From Phreatobacter sp. (GTDB lineage Bacteria; Pseudomonadota; Alphaproteobacteria; Rhizobiales; Phreatobacteraceae), in NCBI RefSeq assembly GCF_027532945.1, contig NZ_JAPZTZ010000004.1, forward strand, positions 62,001-126,000: a DNA stretch of 64,000 nucleotides. Reading direction: 5' to 3'. Positions within the stretch are counted from its first letter, which is position 1, and the number at the start of each line of letters is the position of its first letter. Shown here one piece after another: positions 45,120-60,403 of the stretch. Both the position numbers and the translations under genes were made by a program. Under the pieces are notes generated by a model that was not told the origin of the DNA, did not search any database, and saw nothing but the letters and a program-made list of their open reading frames with translations.

Positions 45120-47207
45120 ATGTCCCATCCGTCAGACGATCGCCTCCTCCGCCCGACCCGCGGCATCCTTGCGGGCTTCCTCGCAGTGCTTGCCGCCTCG
45201 ACCATGCTGGTCGCGGCCGACAGCCGGCCGGCGCAGGCGCAGTTCGGCATCTCCATCGGCGGAATCGGCATCGGCGGTGGCGGCATTCGCAATCGTGGTC
45301 CCCGCATCGGCATGCCGCCGGGCCGCGCACCTGCCATCCAGCGCATTCCCGGTGGCCGGGTCCCCGGCATGGCCATGCCGCGCGGCGGCCGCGTGATCGA
45401 GGGGGGCCGCTTCATCGATGGCGGCCGTGCCGGCCGCTTTACCGACGGAGGCCGCGCTGGCCGCATTGTCGATGGTCCCATCCGCGGCCAACGTCCCGGT
45501 CGTGTCGCTTCGCCGGGCCGCTTCGGCGATGACGTCGGTCAGGGCACGCGCCCGGGCAATCGCGCCACCCGTCCTGGCGGCGCACGGCCTGGAGGGGACG
45601 ATGCTGGAACGCGCCCGCCCGGAAACCGTCCTCCTGGCACGCGTCCGCCCGGCAATCGCCCCCCCGATGGCCGGCCGCCCGGCAATCGTCCGCCCGTCGT
45701 GGTTGGCCTGCCGCCTCCGGTGATCGCCCTGCCGCCGGGTGGCGGCGGTCGCCTGCCGCCCGTCGGCCCGCCGCCCCCCGGTGGCGGCGGCCTGCCGCCG
45801 CGCGGACCTGGCTTCGGCCCGACGGCAGCGGGTGCCGCAGCCGTCTTCGGCGCTCCTGCCCTCATCTCCGCCGCCCGGGCCGCACCCGAGGCGCGCGACG
45901 TGCCAGGCCTGCCCGATCCCAACGAGCGCCGCTACCTGCCGGACGAGGTACTCTTCGTCCTCGCGCCCAACGCCCCGGCGCCGACGCTGCGCACCGTCAT
46001 CCGGCGTTTCAACCTGACCCTCATCGCCGAGGAGCGCGTCGACCTGGTCGGCGCCACCGTCCATCGCTATCGCATTCCCAACCGCACCACCGTGCCGGCG
46101 GCGGTCCGCGCCATGTCCGCCGTGCGTGGCGTCGGCTACGTGCAGCCGAACTACCTGTTCGAGCGGCCGAACTACGTGTTCCGCCTGCAGAGCGCCTCCA
46201 CGACCCAGGGCGGCGGTGCCAGCATGCAGTATGTCGTCGATCAGCTGCGCCTGCCCGAGGCCCATCTCCTCGCCCGCGGCGCCCAGGTGCCCATCGCCGT
46301 CATCGATTCCGGCGTCGAGGCCACCCATCCCGAGATGAGCGGCCGGATCGCCAAGAGCTTCGACGCGGTGGGCGGCACGTTCCAGCCGCACGAGCACGGC
46401 ACCGGCATGGCCGGTGCCATCGTCGCCCATGCCCAACTCACCGGCATCTCGCCGGGCGCCAACATCTTCGCCGCGCGCGCCTTCGCGCCGGGGCAGAGCG
46501 CGGGGGCCTCCGGCACCAGCTTCCACATCCTCAAAGCCATGGACTGGTCGATCCGCGAGGGGGCCCGCGTCATCAACATGAGCTTTGCCGGCCCGCGCGA
46601 TCCGATGATGACGCGCGCCATCCAGGTCGCGGCCTCGCGCCGCATCGCCATGGTCGCGGCCATGGGCAACGAGGGTCCCGGCGCGCCGATCTCCTATCCG
46701 GCTGCCGATCCTGCCGTCATCGCCGTGACGGCGACCGATCAGGCCGGCCAGCTCTTCCAGGCAGCCTCGCGCGGCGGCCATGTGACGGTCGCCGCTCCCG
46801 GCGTCGACATCATCCTGCCGGCGCCACGCGGCGGCTACCAGATGTCGTCGGGCACCTCGGTGGCCGCCGCCCATGTCAGCGGCATCGCCGCGCTGCTCAT
46901 CGAACGCCAACCCGACATCGATCCGGCGCAACTGCGCCAGATCCTGCAGGAGACGGCACGCCGCGGTGCAACGCCCAATCCGCAGCTTGGCGCCGGCCTC
47001 GCCGATCCCGTGCCGGCGCTGAACGCCGCTGGCCGCCCCGATGCACCCCCGGTTCCGATGGTCGCGGCGCCGCCGGTCGCGCCGATGCCCGATGCCCCTG
47101 TTGTCCCCGGCGCCACGGCCGAGGCCCCGCCTGCCGTGAATCCGGAGGCCGCTCCGCGCCCGGCAACGGTCACTCCCGGCAAGGCCGTGAAGATCGACCG
47201 GGACTGA
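45120..47207 (+). CDS. Secreted S8 subtilisin-like serine protease with long Gly/Pro-rich N-terminus
   Basis: The 695-residue protein starts with an export signal (cut near AQAQ, residue 41). A low-complexity Gly/Arg then Pro/Gly/Arg-rich region (42-235, with RPPGNRPPG-type repeats) follows, then an inhibitor-like propeptide (about 270-350) and the subtilase domain. The triad is Asp396 (AVIDSGVE), His426 (EHGTGMAG) and Ser580 (SSGTSVAAAH), with Asn517 as oxyanion residue. The C-terminus is Ala/Pro-rich. It lies 93 bp after the sigma/anti-sigma pair and is probably under their control. The disordered region may tether the enzyme to the wall or matrix. Confidence 0.92.
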   Translation: MSHPSDDRLLRPTRGILAGFLAVLAASTMLVAADSRPAQAQFGISIGGIGIGGGGIRNRGPRIGMPPGRAPAIQRIPGGRVPGMAMPRGGRVIEGGRFIDGGRAGRFTDGGRAGRIVDGPIRGQRPGRVASPGRFGDDVGQGTRPGNRATRPGGARPGGDDAGTRPPGNRPPGTRPPGNRPPDGRPPGNRPPVVVGLPPPVIALPPGGGGRLPPVGPPPPGGGGLPPRGPGFGPTAAGAAAVFGAPALISAARAAPEARDVPGLPDPNERRYLPDEVLFVLAPNAPAPTLRTVIRRFNLTLIAEERVDLVGATVHRYRIPNRTTVPAAVRAMSAVRGVGYVQPNYLFERPNYVFRLQSASTTQGGGASMQYVVDQLRLPEAHLLARGAQVPIAVIDSGVEATHPEMSGRIAKSFDAVGGTFQPHEHGTGMAGAIVAHAQLTGISPGANIFAARAFAPGQSAGASGTSFHILKAMDWSIREGARVINMSFAGPRDPMMTRAIQVAASRRIAMVAAMGNEGPGAPISYPAADPAVIAVTATDQAGQLFQAASRGGHVTVAAPGVDIILPAPRGGYQMSSGTSVAAAHVSGIAALLIERQPDIDPAQLRQILQETARRGATPNPQLGAGLADPVPALNAAGRPDAPPVPMVAAPPVAPMPDAPVVPGATAEAPPAVNPEAAPRPATVTPGKAVKIDRD

Positions 47208-47240
47208 CGGTCCGCCATCGACATTGCGGCACGCACGACG

Positions 47241-47271
47241 AAAAACCGGCGGAACCCTGGGGCTCCGCCGG
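47241..47271 (-). terminator. Terminator of the small Gly-rich protein gene
   Basis: A perfect 8-bp stem (CCGGCGGA / TCCGCCGG) is followed on the minus strand by TTTTT, 28 bp after that gene's stop. On the plus strand it also lies 39 bp after the subtilisin gene and may serve both convergent genes. Confidence 0.8.
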
Positions 47272-47298
47272 GAATGGTTCAAAATGGTTTGTGAGGCG

Positions 47299-47589
47299 TC
47301 AGCGGCGAGCCCGCTCGTCGCAGACCGTGCTAGCACGGGCCGGAGCGTAGCAGTCCTGCGAGCGGCCAGTGACCTGGCCGCCGCGCGCGCGGCTGGGCGC
47401 CGGCAAAACCGCGTTGATCGGGCTCGCCTCTGATCCGATGCTGACATTTCCGCCGTCACCGGCCCCGCCACCGCCACCGCCGCCGCCGCCGCCAGCGCCA
47501 GACTGGGCTTGGGCGAGGCCGGTGAAGGCGCCGGAGAGGACAAGGGCGAGGCCGCCGGCGGCGGCAAGCTTGCGGAAGGTGGTGGACAT
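47299..47589 (-). CDS. Small secreted Gly-rich protein, unknown function
   Basis: The 96-residue protein has a clear signal peptide (FRKLAAAGGLALVLSGAFTGLAQAQ, cut near residue 29), a run of ten Gly residues, and a polar tail with two cysteines (DCYAPARASTVC) that may form a disulfide. No family was recognised. The AGGAGG ribosome site and the T-run terminator downstream support a real gene. Upstream, two copies of CGGTGACACC 30 bp apart may be regulatory. Confidence 0.7.
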   Translation of the reverse strand: MSTTFRKLAAAGGLALVLSGAFTGLAQAQSGAGGGGGGGGGGAGDGGNVSIGSEASPINAVLPAPSRARGGQVTGRSQDCYAPARASTVCDERARR

Positions 47590-47650
47590 GGTGATTTCCT
47601 CCTAGTGGTGGAGCGCCGCGGTCTGCGGTCGCTTTCCATGTCCATGGGTC

Positions 47651-47690
47651 GCGGTGACACCGGAAATGGTTCACGTCCTGCGGTGACACC
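47651..47690. repeat. Direct repeat upstream of the Gly-rich protein gene
   Basis: CGGTGACACC occurs twice, at 47652-47661 and 47681-47690, with start points 29 bases apart (nearly three helical turns). It lies 60-100 bp upstream of the small secreted protein start, in the 175-bp gap after the lpd terminator. A regulator binding site is possible. Confidence 0.45.
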
Positions 47691-47694
47691 AACG

Positions 47695-47720
47695 AAAAAC
47701 CCCGGCGCGTGGCCGGGGTT
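47695..47720 (-). terminator. Rho-independent terminator after lpdA (end of TCA operon)
   Basis: AACCCCGGC pairs perfectly with GCCGGGGTT around a short loop and is followed on the minus strand by a T-run (GGTTTTTCG). It sits 45 bp after the lpdA stop and closes the mdh-sucCDAB-lpd gene run. Confidence 0.85.
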
Positions 47721-47764
47721 CGCAGAAGCTGCAACGGAGGGGCAAGGCAGGAGCGCCTCGGACC

Positions 47765-49162
47765 TCACATGTGGATGGCGCGCTTGTCGACGGCGAGCGC
47801 CGCCTCCTTCACCGCCTCCGACATGGTCGGATGAGCATGGGTGGAGCGGGCGAGATCCTCGGACGAGCCGCCGAACTCCATCAGCACCACGGCCTCGTGG
47901 ATCATCTCGCCAGCACCGGCGCCGACGATATGGACGCCGAGGACCTTGTCGGTGGCGGCATCCGCCAGCACCTTCACGAAGCCGTCGGTGGCACGGTTGG
48001 CACGGGCGCGGCCATTGGCGGTGAAGGGGAACTTGCCGACATTGTAGGCGATGCCGGCGGCTTTGAGATCTTCCTCGCTCTTACCCACGGTCGCGACCTC
48101 GGGATAGGTATAGACCACCCCGGGGATGCAGTCGTAGTTCACGTGGCCCGCCTTGCCGGCGATGATCTCGGCGACAGCCACACCCTCGTCCTCCGCCTTG
48201 TGGGCGAGCATCGGCCCGCGCACCACGTCGCCGATGGCGTAGATGCCGGGAACGTTGGTGCGGAAATGGTCGTCGATGATGACGCGGCCACGCTCGGTGG
48301 CGACGCCGACCGCCTCAAGGCCGAGGCCGTCCGTGTAGGGGCGGCGGCCAATGGCCACCAGCACCACCTCGGCCTCGATCGTCTCGGCCGCGCCGCCGGC
48401 AGCCGGCTCGACGGTCAGGCTGACGCCCTTCTTCGAGGCCTTGGCGCCGGTCACCTTGGAGCCGAGTTGGAAGGTGAAGCCCTGCTTGCCGAGGATGCGG
48501 TGGAACTGCTTGGCGACCTCGGCATCCATGCCGGGGAGGATGCGGTCGAGATATTCTATGACATGGACCTCGGCGCCGAGGCGGCGCCAGACCGAGCCGA
48601 GCTCGAGGCCGATGACGCCGGCGCCGATGACGACCAGCTTGCTCGGCACCTTGGCGAGGTCCAGCGCGCCGGTGGAGGAGACGATCTGCTTCTCGTCGAT
48701 GGCAACGCCCGGCAGCTGGGCGACATCGGAACCGGTGGCGATGACGATGGACTTGCCTTCGATCTCCGTGACCTTGCCGTCATCGGCCGCGACCGAGACC
48801 TTGCCTGCGGCAGTGATCGTTCCGGTGCCGAAATGCTGGTCGACCTTGTGCTTCTTCAGGAGGAAGGCGACGCCGCCGACATTGGCGTCGATCGTCTCCT
48901 GCTTGTGCACCATCATCTGCTTCAGGTTCAGCTTCGGCGCCGGCACATCGATGCCGAGCGCCTTGAAGCCATGACCGGCCTCGTCGAACAGCTCGGAGGC
49001 GTGCAGCAGCGCCTTGGAGGGGATGCAGCCGACGTTCAGGCAGGTGCCGCCATGGGTCTTGCGCTTCTCCACCACGGCCACCTTGAGGCCGAGCTGGGCG
49101 GCGCGGATGGCGCAGACATAGCCGCCGGGGCCGGTGCCAATGATGATGAGATCGTAGGACAT
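47765..49162 (-). CDS. lpdA: Dihydrolipoyl dehydrogenase (E3)
   Basis: The 465-residue flavoprotein starts [23 protein letters not shown] (FAD site). The redox disulfide is [13 protein letters not shown] (Cys near 40 and 45), the NAD site [15 protein letters not shown] is near 180, and the C-terminal His-Glu pair appears in [13 protein letters not shown] near 439. It reoxidises dihydrolipoamide on SucB, completing the 2-oxoglutarate dehydrogenase complex; it may also serve other complexes. It is the last gene of the TCA run, before a strong terminator, and is separated from sucB by an SDR gene. Confidence 0.96.
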   Translation of the reverse strand: MSYDLIIIGTGPGGYVCAIRAAQLGLKVAVVEKRKTHGGTCLNVGCIPSKALLHASELFDEAGHGFKALGIDVPAPKLNLKQMMVHKQETIDANVGGVAFLLKKHKVDQHFGTGTITAAGKVSVAADDGKVTEIEGKSIVIATGSDVAQLPGVAIDEKQIVSSTGALDLAKVPSKLVVIGAGVIGLELGSVWRRLGAEVHVIEYLDRILPGMDAEVAKQFHRILGKQGFTFQLGSKVTGAKASKKGVSLTVEPAAGGAAETIEAEVVLVAIGRRPYTDGLGLEAVGVATERGRVIIDDHFRTNVPGIYAIGDVVRGPMLAHKAEDEGVAVAEIIAGKAGHVNYDCIPGVVYTYPEVATVGKSEEDLKAAGIAYNVGKFPFTANGRARANRATDGFVKVLADAATDKVLGVHIVGAGAGEMIHEAVVLMEFGGSSEDLARSTHAHPTMSEAVKEAALAVDKRAIHM

Positions 49163-49193
49163 GTGGGTCTCCGAAGGGGAGGGGGCCGGCGCG

Positions 49194-49940
49194 TCAGCGC
49201 CCGCCTGATATGGTGATGAACGTACCGGTGCAGTAGGAGGCTTCCTCCGAGAGGAGCCAGAGCGCGGCGGTCGCGATCTCGTGCGGCTCGCCGATCCGCT
49301 GCATCGGGATGGTGGGGCGGATGCGCTCAACGCGGCCGGGATCACCGCTCGCGTCGTGGATGTCGGTGGTGATCATGCCGGGGCGCACCGCGTTGACGCG
49401 GATGCCCTCGGTCGCGACCTCCTTGGCGAGCCCGATGGTGAAGCTGTCCACCGCGCCCTTGGAGGCGGCATAGTCGACATATTCGTTCGGGCTGCCGAGC
49501 ACGGCGGCGACCGACGAGATGTTGACGATGGCGCCGCCCTTGCCACCATGCTTGGTCGACATGCGCTTCACCGCCTCGCGCGAACACAGGATCGTGCCGA
49601 CGACATTGATGTTGAGCAGGCGGTGCAGGCGGTCCGCCGTATAGGTCTCGACGCGGCCCGACAGCGAGACCACGCCGGCATTGTTGATGAGGCCGACCAG
49701 CGGCCCGAGGCGGTCGGCGGCGGCGAAGAGGCCGAGAATGTCGGCTTCCTCGGCGATATCGCCCTTCACCGCGATGGCCTGGGCGCCGCGGGCATTGATG
49801 CCGGCGACCACCTCCTGCGCGGCGGCCGCATTGGCGGTGTAGTTCACCACCACGTCGTAGCCGCGCTCGGCGGCGAGCAGGGCGCAGGCGCGCCCGATGC
49901 CGCGGCTCGAGCCGGTGACGATGACGACGCCCTTGGACAT
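49194..49940 (-). CDS. Short-chain dehydrogenase/reductase (SDR)
   Basis: The 248-residue protein has the classical SDR features: [12 protein letters not shown] cofactor loop (residues 9-20), [12 protein letters not shown] (near 83), catalytic Ser in [10 protein letters not shown] (near 140), and the [11 protein letters not shown] Tyr/Lys pair (near 156). The usual C-terminal [10 protein letters not shown] follows. It resembles FabG-like glucose/3-oxoacyl reductases, but the substrate is unknown. Its position between sucB and lpdA in the TCA operon is unusual; the 31-bp gap to lpdA implies co-transcription. Confidence 0.9.
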   Translation of the reverse strand: MSKGVVIVTGSSRGIGRACALLAAERGYDVVVNYTANAAAAQEVVAGINARGAQAIAVKGDIAEEADILGLFAAADRLGPLVGLINNAGVVSLSGRVETYTADRLHRLLNINVVGTILCSREAVKRMSTKHGGKGGAIVNISSVAAVLGSPNEYVDYAASKGAVDSFTIGLAKEVATEGIRVNAVRPGMITTDIHDASGDPGRVERIRPTIPMQRIGEPHEIATAALWLLSEEASYCTGTFITISGGR

Positions 49941-50006
49941 GCGCTTCCCCCGCCGCGGTGGCCGCCGTTGGCCGGCGGCCCGAATGGCCTCAGAGCGTCA
50001 CGGACC

Positions 50007-51230
50007 TCAGAGGTCCATGACCAGGCGGGCCGGATCCTCGAGGCTCTCCTTGACGCGCACGAGGAAGGTCACGGCTTCCTTGCCGTCGACGATCCGGTGG
50101 TCGTAGGAGAGCGCCAGATACATCATCGGGCGGATCTCGATCTTGCCGCCGATGACCATCGGACGGTCCTGGATCTTGTGCATGCCGAGGATGCCGGACT
50201 GCGGCGCGTTGAGGATCGGCGTCGACATCAGCGAGCCATAGACGCCGCCATTCGAGATGGTGAAGGTGCCGCCCTGCATCTCCTCGATGGAGAGCTTGCC
50301 GTCGCGGGCGCGCTTGCCGAAATCGGCGATGGTCTTCTCGATCTCGGCGATGCCCATGCGGTCGGCGTCACGCACCACCGGCACGACGAGGCCCTTGTCC
50401 GTGCCGACGGCGACGCCGACATGGCAGAAGTTCTTGTAGATGAGGTCGGTGCCGTCGATCTCGGCGTTGACCGCCGGGATGTCCTTCAGCGCCTGCACGC
50501 AGGCCCGCACGAAGAAGCCCATGAAGCCGAGCTTCACCGCGTGCTTCTTCTCGAACAGGTCCTTGTACTGGTTGCGCAGCGTCATCACCGCGGTCATGTC
50601 GACCTCGTTGAAGGTCGTCAGCATGGCGGCGGTGTTCTGCGCGTCCTTCAGGCGGCGCGCGATGGTCTGGCGCAGGCGCGTCATCTTCACGCGCTCCTCG
50701 CGGACCGCATCCGCCGGCTGGGAGGCCGGGCGGGGCGCGGCGACGGGCGCCGGCGCCGGAGCAGCGCCACCCGTGGCGACGGCGGCGAGCATGTCGCCCT
50801 TGGTCACGCGGCCATCCTTGCCCGAGCCGGCGACGCCGGCCGGGTTGACGCCGGTCTCGGCGGCGATGCGCGCAACCGCCGGGCCATTGTCGACCGAAGC
50901 GGCCTTGGCGGGAGCGGCGGCCGGAGCCGGTGCAGGGGCGGGAGCGGCAGCCTTCGGCGCCTCGGCCTTGGCCGGGGCGGCCGCGGCGGCGCCGCCTTCG
51001 GTGATCTGGCCGAGCAGGGCGGCGACGCCCACCGTCGTGCCGGAATCGGCGATGATCTCGGCGAGCGTGCCGGAGGCGGGCGCGTTCACCTCGAGCGTGA
51101 CCTTGTCGGTCTCCAGCTCGACCAGAGGCTCGTCCTGCTTCACCGCCTCGCCAGGCTTCTTGAACCACTTGGCGACGGTGGCCTCGGAAACGGATTCGCC
51201 GAGCGTCGGAACGCGGATTTCGGTGGCCAT
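50007..51230 (-). CDS. sucB: Dihydrolipoyllysine succinyltransferase, E2 of 2-oxoglutarate dehydrogenase
   Basis: The 407-residue E2 has one lipoyl domain (lipoylated Lys43 in ETDKVTLEV), an Ala/Pro-rich linker, a peripheral subunit-binding domain ([31 protein letters not shown], about 120-150), a second linker, and the catalytic acyltransferase domain ending in the active-site [15 protein letters not shown] (His near 378). It transfers the succinyl group to CoA and forms the core of the complex. The ATG at 51230 follows a gap of 73 bp from sucA. Confidence 0.97.
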   Translation of the reverse strand: MATEIRVPTLGESVSEATVAKWFKKPGEAVKQDEPLVELETDKVTLEVNAPASGTLAEIIADSGTTVGVAALLGQITEGGAAAAAPAKAEAPKAAAPAPAPAPAAAPAKAASVDNGPAVARIAAETGVNPAGVAGSGKDGRVTKGDMLAAVATGGAAPAPAPVAAPRPASQPADAVREERVKMTRLRQTIARRLKDAQNTAAMLTTFNEVDMTAVMTLRNQYKDLFEKKHAVKLGFMGFFVRACVQALKDIPAVNAEIDGTDLIYKNFCHVGVAVGTDKGLVVPVVRDADRMGIAEIEKTIADFGKRARDGKLSIEEMQGGTFTISNGGVYGSLMSTPILNAPQSGILGMHKIQDRPMVIGGKIEIRPMMYLALSYDHRIVDGKEAVTFLVRVKESLEDPARLVMDL

Positions 51231-51303
51231 GATGTCAGTCCCTTGCGGGCCTCTCGTCTCTTGAAAGCGGATGGAGAACCGGCCCGCGGCGCGGGCCGGT
51301 CCG

Positions 51304-54270
<2,967 letters not shown>

Positions 54271-54397
54271 GGTCGGTTCCTGCAGCTTCGGGATCGCCGA
54301 TGCGATCCGGGTCCGCGCTGTCATGCGGGGCGTCACCTGACGCCGGGTCGGTGGCGGAAATCGGCCCGGATCGGGCCGATTTCCAGGTTCAGTCAGG

Positions 54398-55285
54398 TCA
54401 ACGCTTCTTGAGGACGTCGACCAGGGTCTTGCCGAGGCGGGCCGGCGACGGCGACACGCGGATGCCCGCGGCCTCCATGGCGGCGATCTTGTCCTCGGCG
54501 CCGCCCTTGCCGCCCGAGATGATCGCGCCGGCATGGCCCATGCGGCGGCCAGGAGGCGCCGTGCGGCCGGCGATGAAGCCGACCATCGGCTTCTTGCGGC
54601 CGCGCTTGGCCTCGTCCTTGATGAACTGGGCGGCCTCTTCCTCGGCCGAGCCGCCGATCTCGCCGATCATGATGATCGACTCGGTCTTCGGGTCGGCGAG
54701 GAACATCTCCAGCATGTCGATGTACTCGGTGCCCTTCACCGGGTCGCCGCCGATGCCGACGGCCGTCGTCTGGCCGAGGCCCTCCTGCGAGGTCTGGAAG
54801 ACCGCCTCGTAGGTCAGCGTGCCGGAGCGCGAGACGATGCCGACATTGCCCTTCTTGAAGATGTTGGCCGGCATGATGCCGATCTTCGATTCGCCGGCAG
54901 TGACGACGCCCGGGCAGTTCGGGCCGATGAGGCGCGACTTCGAGCCCTCGAGCGAGCGCTTCACGCGGATCATGTCCTGCACCGGGATGCCCTCGGTGAT
55001 GCAGACGATGAGCGGGATCTCGGCGTCGATGGCCTCGCAGATGGCGTCCGCCGCACCCGGCGGCGGAACGTAGATGACCGACGCGTCGGCACCGGTCTTC
55101 TCGCGCGCCTCGGCGACGGTGTCGAAGACCGGGAGGCCCAGATGGGTCGAACCGCCCTTGCCGGGCGACGTGCCGCCGACGACCTTCGTCCCGTAGGCCA
55201 GAGCCTGCTCGGAATGGAAGGTGCCGTTCTTGCCGGTGAAGCCCTGGGTGATGACCTTGGTCTTCTTGGTGATCAGAATGGACAT
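54398..55285 (-). CDS. sucD: Succinyl-CoA synthetase alpha subunit
   Basis: The 295-residue subunit has the CoA-binding N-terminus ([21 protein letters not shown], near residue 13), [20 protein letters not shown], the LIGPNCPGV motif near 120 and the phosphorylated active-site His in [19 protein letters not shown] (near 249). With SucC it makes ATP or GTP from succinyl-CoA. It lies 210 bp downstream of sucC, an unusually wide spacing for this pair, filled with GC-rich non-coding sequence. Confidence 0.97.
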   Translation of the reverse strand: MSILITKKTKVITQGFTGKNGTFHSEQALAYGTKVVGGTSPGKGGSTHLGLPVFDTVAEAREKTGADASVIYVPPPGAADAICEAIDAEIPLIVCITEGIPVQDMIRVKRSLEGSKSRLIGPNCPGVVTAGESKIGIMPANIFKKGNVGIVSRSGTLTYEAVFQTSQEGLGQTTAVGIGGDPVKGTEYIDMLEMFLADPKTESIIMIGEIGGSAEEEAAQFIKDEAKRGRKKPMVGFIAGRTAPPGRRMGHAGAIISGGKGGAEDKIAAMEAAGIRVSPSPARLGKTLVDVLKKR

Positions 55286-55495
55286 TCAAAGCTCCTGTGC
55301 GGACCGGGCGGTCGGCGGGCGGTGAGGCCGTCAGCCTGCGGTCCGCGGATGACGATCCGGCGACGGCGAGGGTCCGTGGTGGACCGGACGTCGAAGCCGG
55401 GATGGCGGAGGCGGGATCGCGCCGGGCGCGGGCGCCGCCTCCGGATATCCGCGGGATGCGGCGCGCCGGCGTGATGCCGGCACGCCCTCAGAGCG

Positions 55496-57322
<1,827 letters not shown>

Positions 57323-57426
57323 CTGAGACCCTCTGTCTGGCGGGCGGGGCCGCTCTCTCGGGTTGTTGGGATGCTGCAGCGGGCGGGCGCTGACGCCCGC
57401 CGCCGGGTCACTCCACTGAACGCGAC

Positions 57427-58785
<1,359 letters not shown>

Positions 58786-59502
58786 TCAGGCGAAGATGTC
58801 GACGGCGCCGGTGGCGAGATCGTAGCGGCCGCCGACGATCTTCACCGTCCCGGCCTTCACAGCATCGGCGATGATCGGTCCGGCCGACTTCAGCTTGGCC
58901 ACCGTGCGCCGCACGTTCTCGCGCACGGCATTGTCGATGAAATCGCCTTCCCTGCCGCGCGCCGCGATGGCCGCGGGCACGATCGGCTCGATCATCGGGC
59001 CGATGGCGCCGGGGAAGGTGGCGTTCTTCGCGACGACGTCGCAGGCGGCGGCCACGGCGCCGCAGCTTGAATGGCCGAGTACCAGGATCAGCGGCGATTT
59101 CAGAACCGCCGCTCCATATTCGAGCGTTCCGAGGGCGGTGGTGTCGACAGTGTTGCCGGCGTTGCGGACGACGAAGAGCTCGCCGAGCGTAAGGCCCCCA
59201 AAGATGAGCTCCGGCGGCACGCGGCTGTCGGCGCAGCTGACCAGCGTCGACCAAGGCGCCTGGCCGCTCGCCGTGTCGTTGCGGCGGCGGGCCATGTCGG
59301 CGACGCAGGATTGCGCGTCGGTGACGTAGCGCCGGTTGCCGGCCCTGAGCTTCTCCAGCGCCTGGTCGGGGGTGAGGCCGGAGCCCGGGCCATCGGCGGC
59401 GAAGGATGGGCCGAAGCCCCCGAAGGCGGTCGCGGCAACCGCGATGCCCGCCGCACCAAGGAAGGCCCTGCGGCCGAGCCGAATATCACAGGTCGTGCAC
59501 AT
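58786..59502 (-). CDS. Beta-class carbonic anhydrase with Tat-type export signal
   Basis: The 238-residue protein starts with a twin-arginine-like leader (LGRRAFLGAAGIAVAATAFGGFGPSFAAD). Mature-domain zinc ligands and dyad are Cys90-Asp92-Arg94 (SCADSRVPPE) and His144/Cys147 (GHSSCGAV). It interconverts CO2 and bicarbonate in the periplasm, which is unusual because most bacterial beta-CAs are cytoplasmic. Cofactor-loaded Tat export fits a zinc enzyme. It follows a TetR-type regulator gene by 83 bp in the same direction and may be regulated by it. Confidence 0.92.
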   Translation of the reverse strand: MCTTCDIRLGRRAFLGAAGIAVAATAFGGFGPSFAADGPGSGLTPDQALEKLRAGNRRYVTDAQSCVADMARRRNDTASGQAPWSTLVSCADSRVPPELIFGGLTLGELFVVRNAGNTVDTTALGTLEYGAAVLKSPLILVLGHSSCGAVAAACDVVAKNATFPGAIGPMIEPIVPAAIAARGREGDFIDNAVRENVRRTVAKLKSAGPIIADAVKAGTVKIVGGRYDLATGAVDIFA

Positions 59503-59585
59503 GGTTTCTTCCCGCTCCGGTACGTCGCGCGAGGAGGCCACGGCCGGGGATGCAGGGGAATACGCGGGAACCCTGAGGCCGCGCG

Positions 59586-60290
59586 TTAGACGCCGCCGGA
59601 CACGAGGGTACGGATGATGACGCGGGCGAGCAGGCCCGCCCGCTGCTCGACCTGCTGGCGCGGCAGGTCCCGCATCTCGCTGACCAGCGCCGGATGGACG
59701 AAGCGCTGCATGGCGTCGGAGACGAAGGCGACGGCGCGTTCCTCGTCCCTGACCCGGAAGGGGCCGGGTTCGAGGCCCTCGTCGACGATGGCGGCGAGGA
59801 AGCCTCGCAGGCGCGCGCGATGCGCCATGATCGTGTCCCTCCGCGCCTCCCAGAGGCTTGCGAAGGTGGCATAGATGATCGGATCGCGGTCGAGCCCGTC
59901 GCGCTGGGCGCGCGCCCAGGCGGTAAGGAAACGCTCGAGCTTGTCGTCGGCCGGATCCGGCGCGCTGGCAATGTCGGCCAGCATCACCTCGACGGTGCGC
60001 GCCCAGGCGACCACCACTGCCTCGATCAGCCCGGCCTTGGACGGGAAGAAGCGGTAGACATTGGCGTGGCTCATGCCGGCCTCCCGCGCCACCGACACCA
60101 CGGTGACGCGCTCCGCCCCGAAGCGGCGGATATGATCGGCGGCAATGGCGAGGAGGCGGGCCTCGACGCGGTCCTCGCTGACGGGAGCGACGAAGGCGGC
60201 CGGGCGATTCGGACGGCGGGACACGGGCGGGAGCGCTTTCCGGGCGGAGACTGTGATGGGGATTGGGCGCCAAGGCGCCGCGCGATGCAA
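59586..60290 (-). CDS. TetR family transcriptional regulator upstream of carbonic anhydrase
   Basis: Up to 234 residues. A basic N-terminal extension precedes the TetR helix-turn-helix (AADHIRRFGAERVTVVSVAREAGMSHANVYRFFPSKAGLIEAVV, about residues 50-93) and a C-terminal ligand domain ending in QQVEQRAGLLARVIIRTLVSGG. The first 25 residues are atypical, so translation may begin at an internal GTG (about residue 23). Its target may be the carbonic anhydrase gene 83 bp downstream. No clear operator was found at its 5' end, which abuts a palindromic repeat. Confidence 0.82.
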   Translation of the reverse strand: MHRAAPWRPIPITVSARKALPPVSRRPNRPAAFVAPVSEDRVEARLLAIAADHIRRFGAERVTVVSVAREAGMSHANVYRFFPSKAGLIEAVVVAWARTVEVMLADIASAPDPADDKLERFLTAWARAQRDGLDRDPIIYATFASLWEARRDTIMAHRARLRGFLAAIVDEGLEPGPFRVRDEERAVAFVSDAMQRFVHPALVSEMRDLPRQQVEQRAGLLARVIIRTLVSGGV

Positions 60291-60293
60291 CGG

Positions 60294-60403
60294 CTAGAGC
60301 ATCATCCCATCAAGTGGGCACCGCTTGATGGATGAGATGATGCGACAAGACAACGAGATAGAGCGGCCGATCTGATGCAGTCAGATCGGAAACCGCCCTA
60401 GAG
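60294..60403. repeat. Palindromic intergenic repeat element
   Basis: A compact element is bounded by CTAGAGCA-type ends. It contains an imperfect stem (CCATCAAG / CTTGATGG within ATCATC...GATGAT arms) at 60301-60341 and a perfect 9-bp stem (CCGATCTGA-TGCAG-TCAGATCGG) at 60367-60389. Elements of this design recur between genes in many Hyphomicrobiales. Its right end supplies the stop codon of the metal transporter gene. Confidence 0.7.

Noticed and set aside
45132-47768. 878-codon minus-strand open frame opposite the subtilisin gene
   Set aside because: It is antisense to an intact S8 protease and lacks any recognisable domain; an artefact of GC-rich codon phase.
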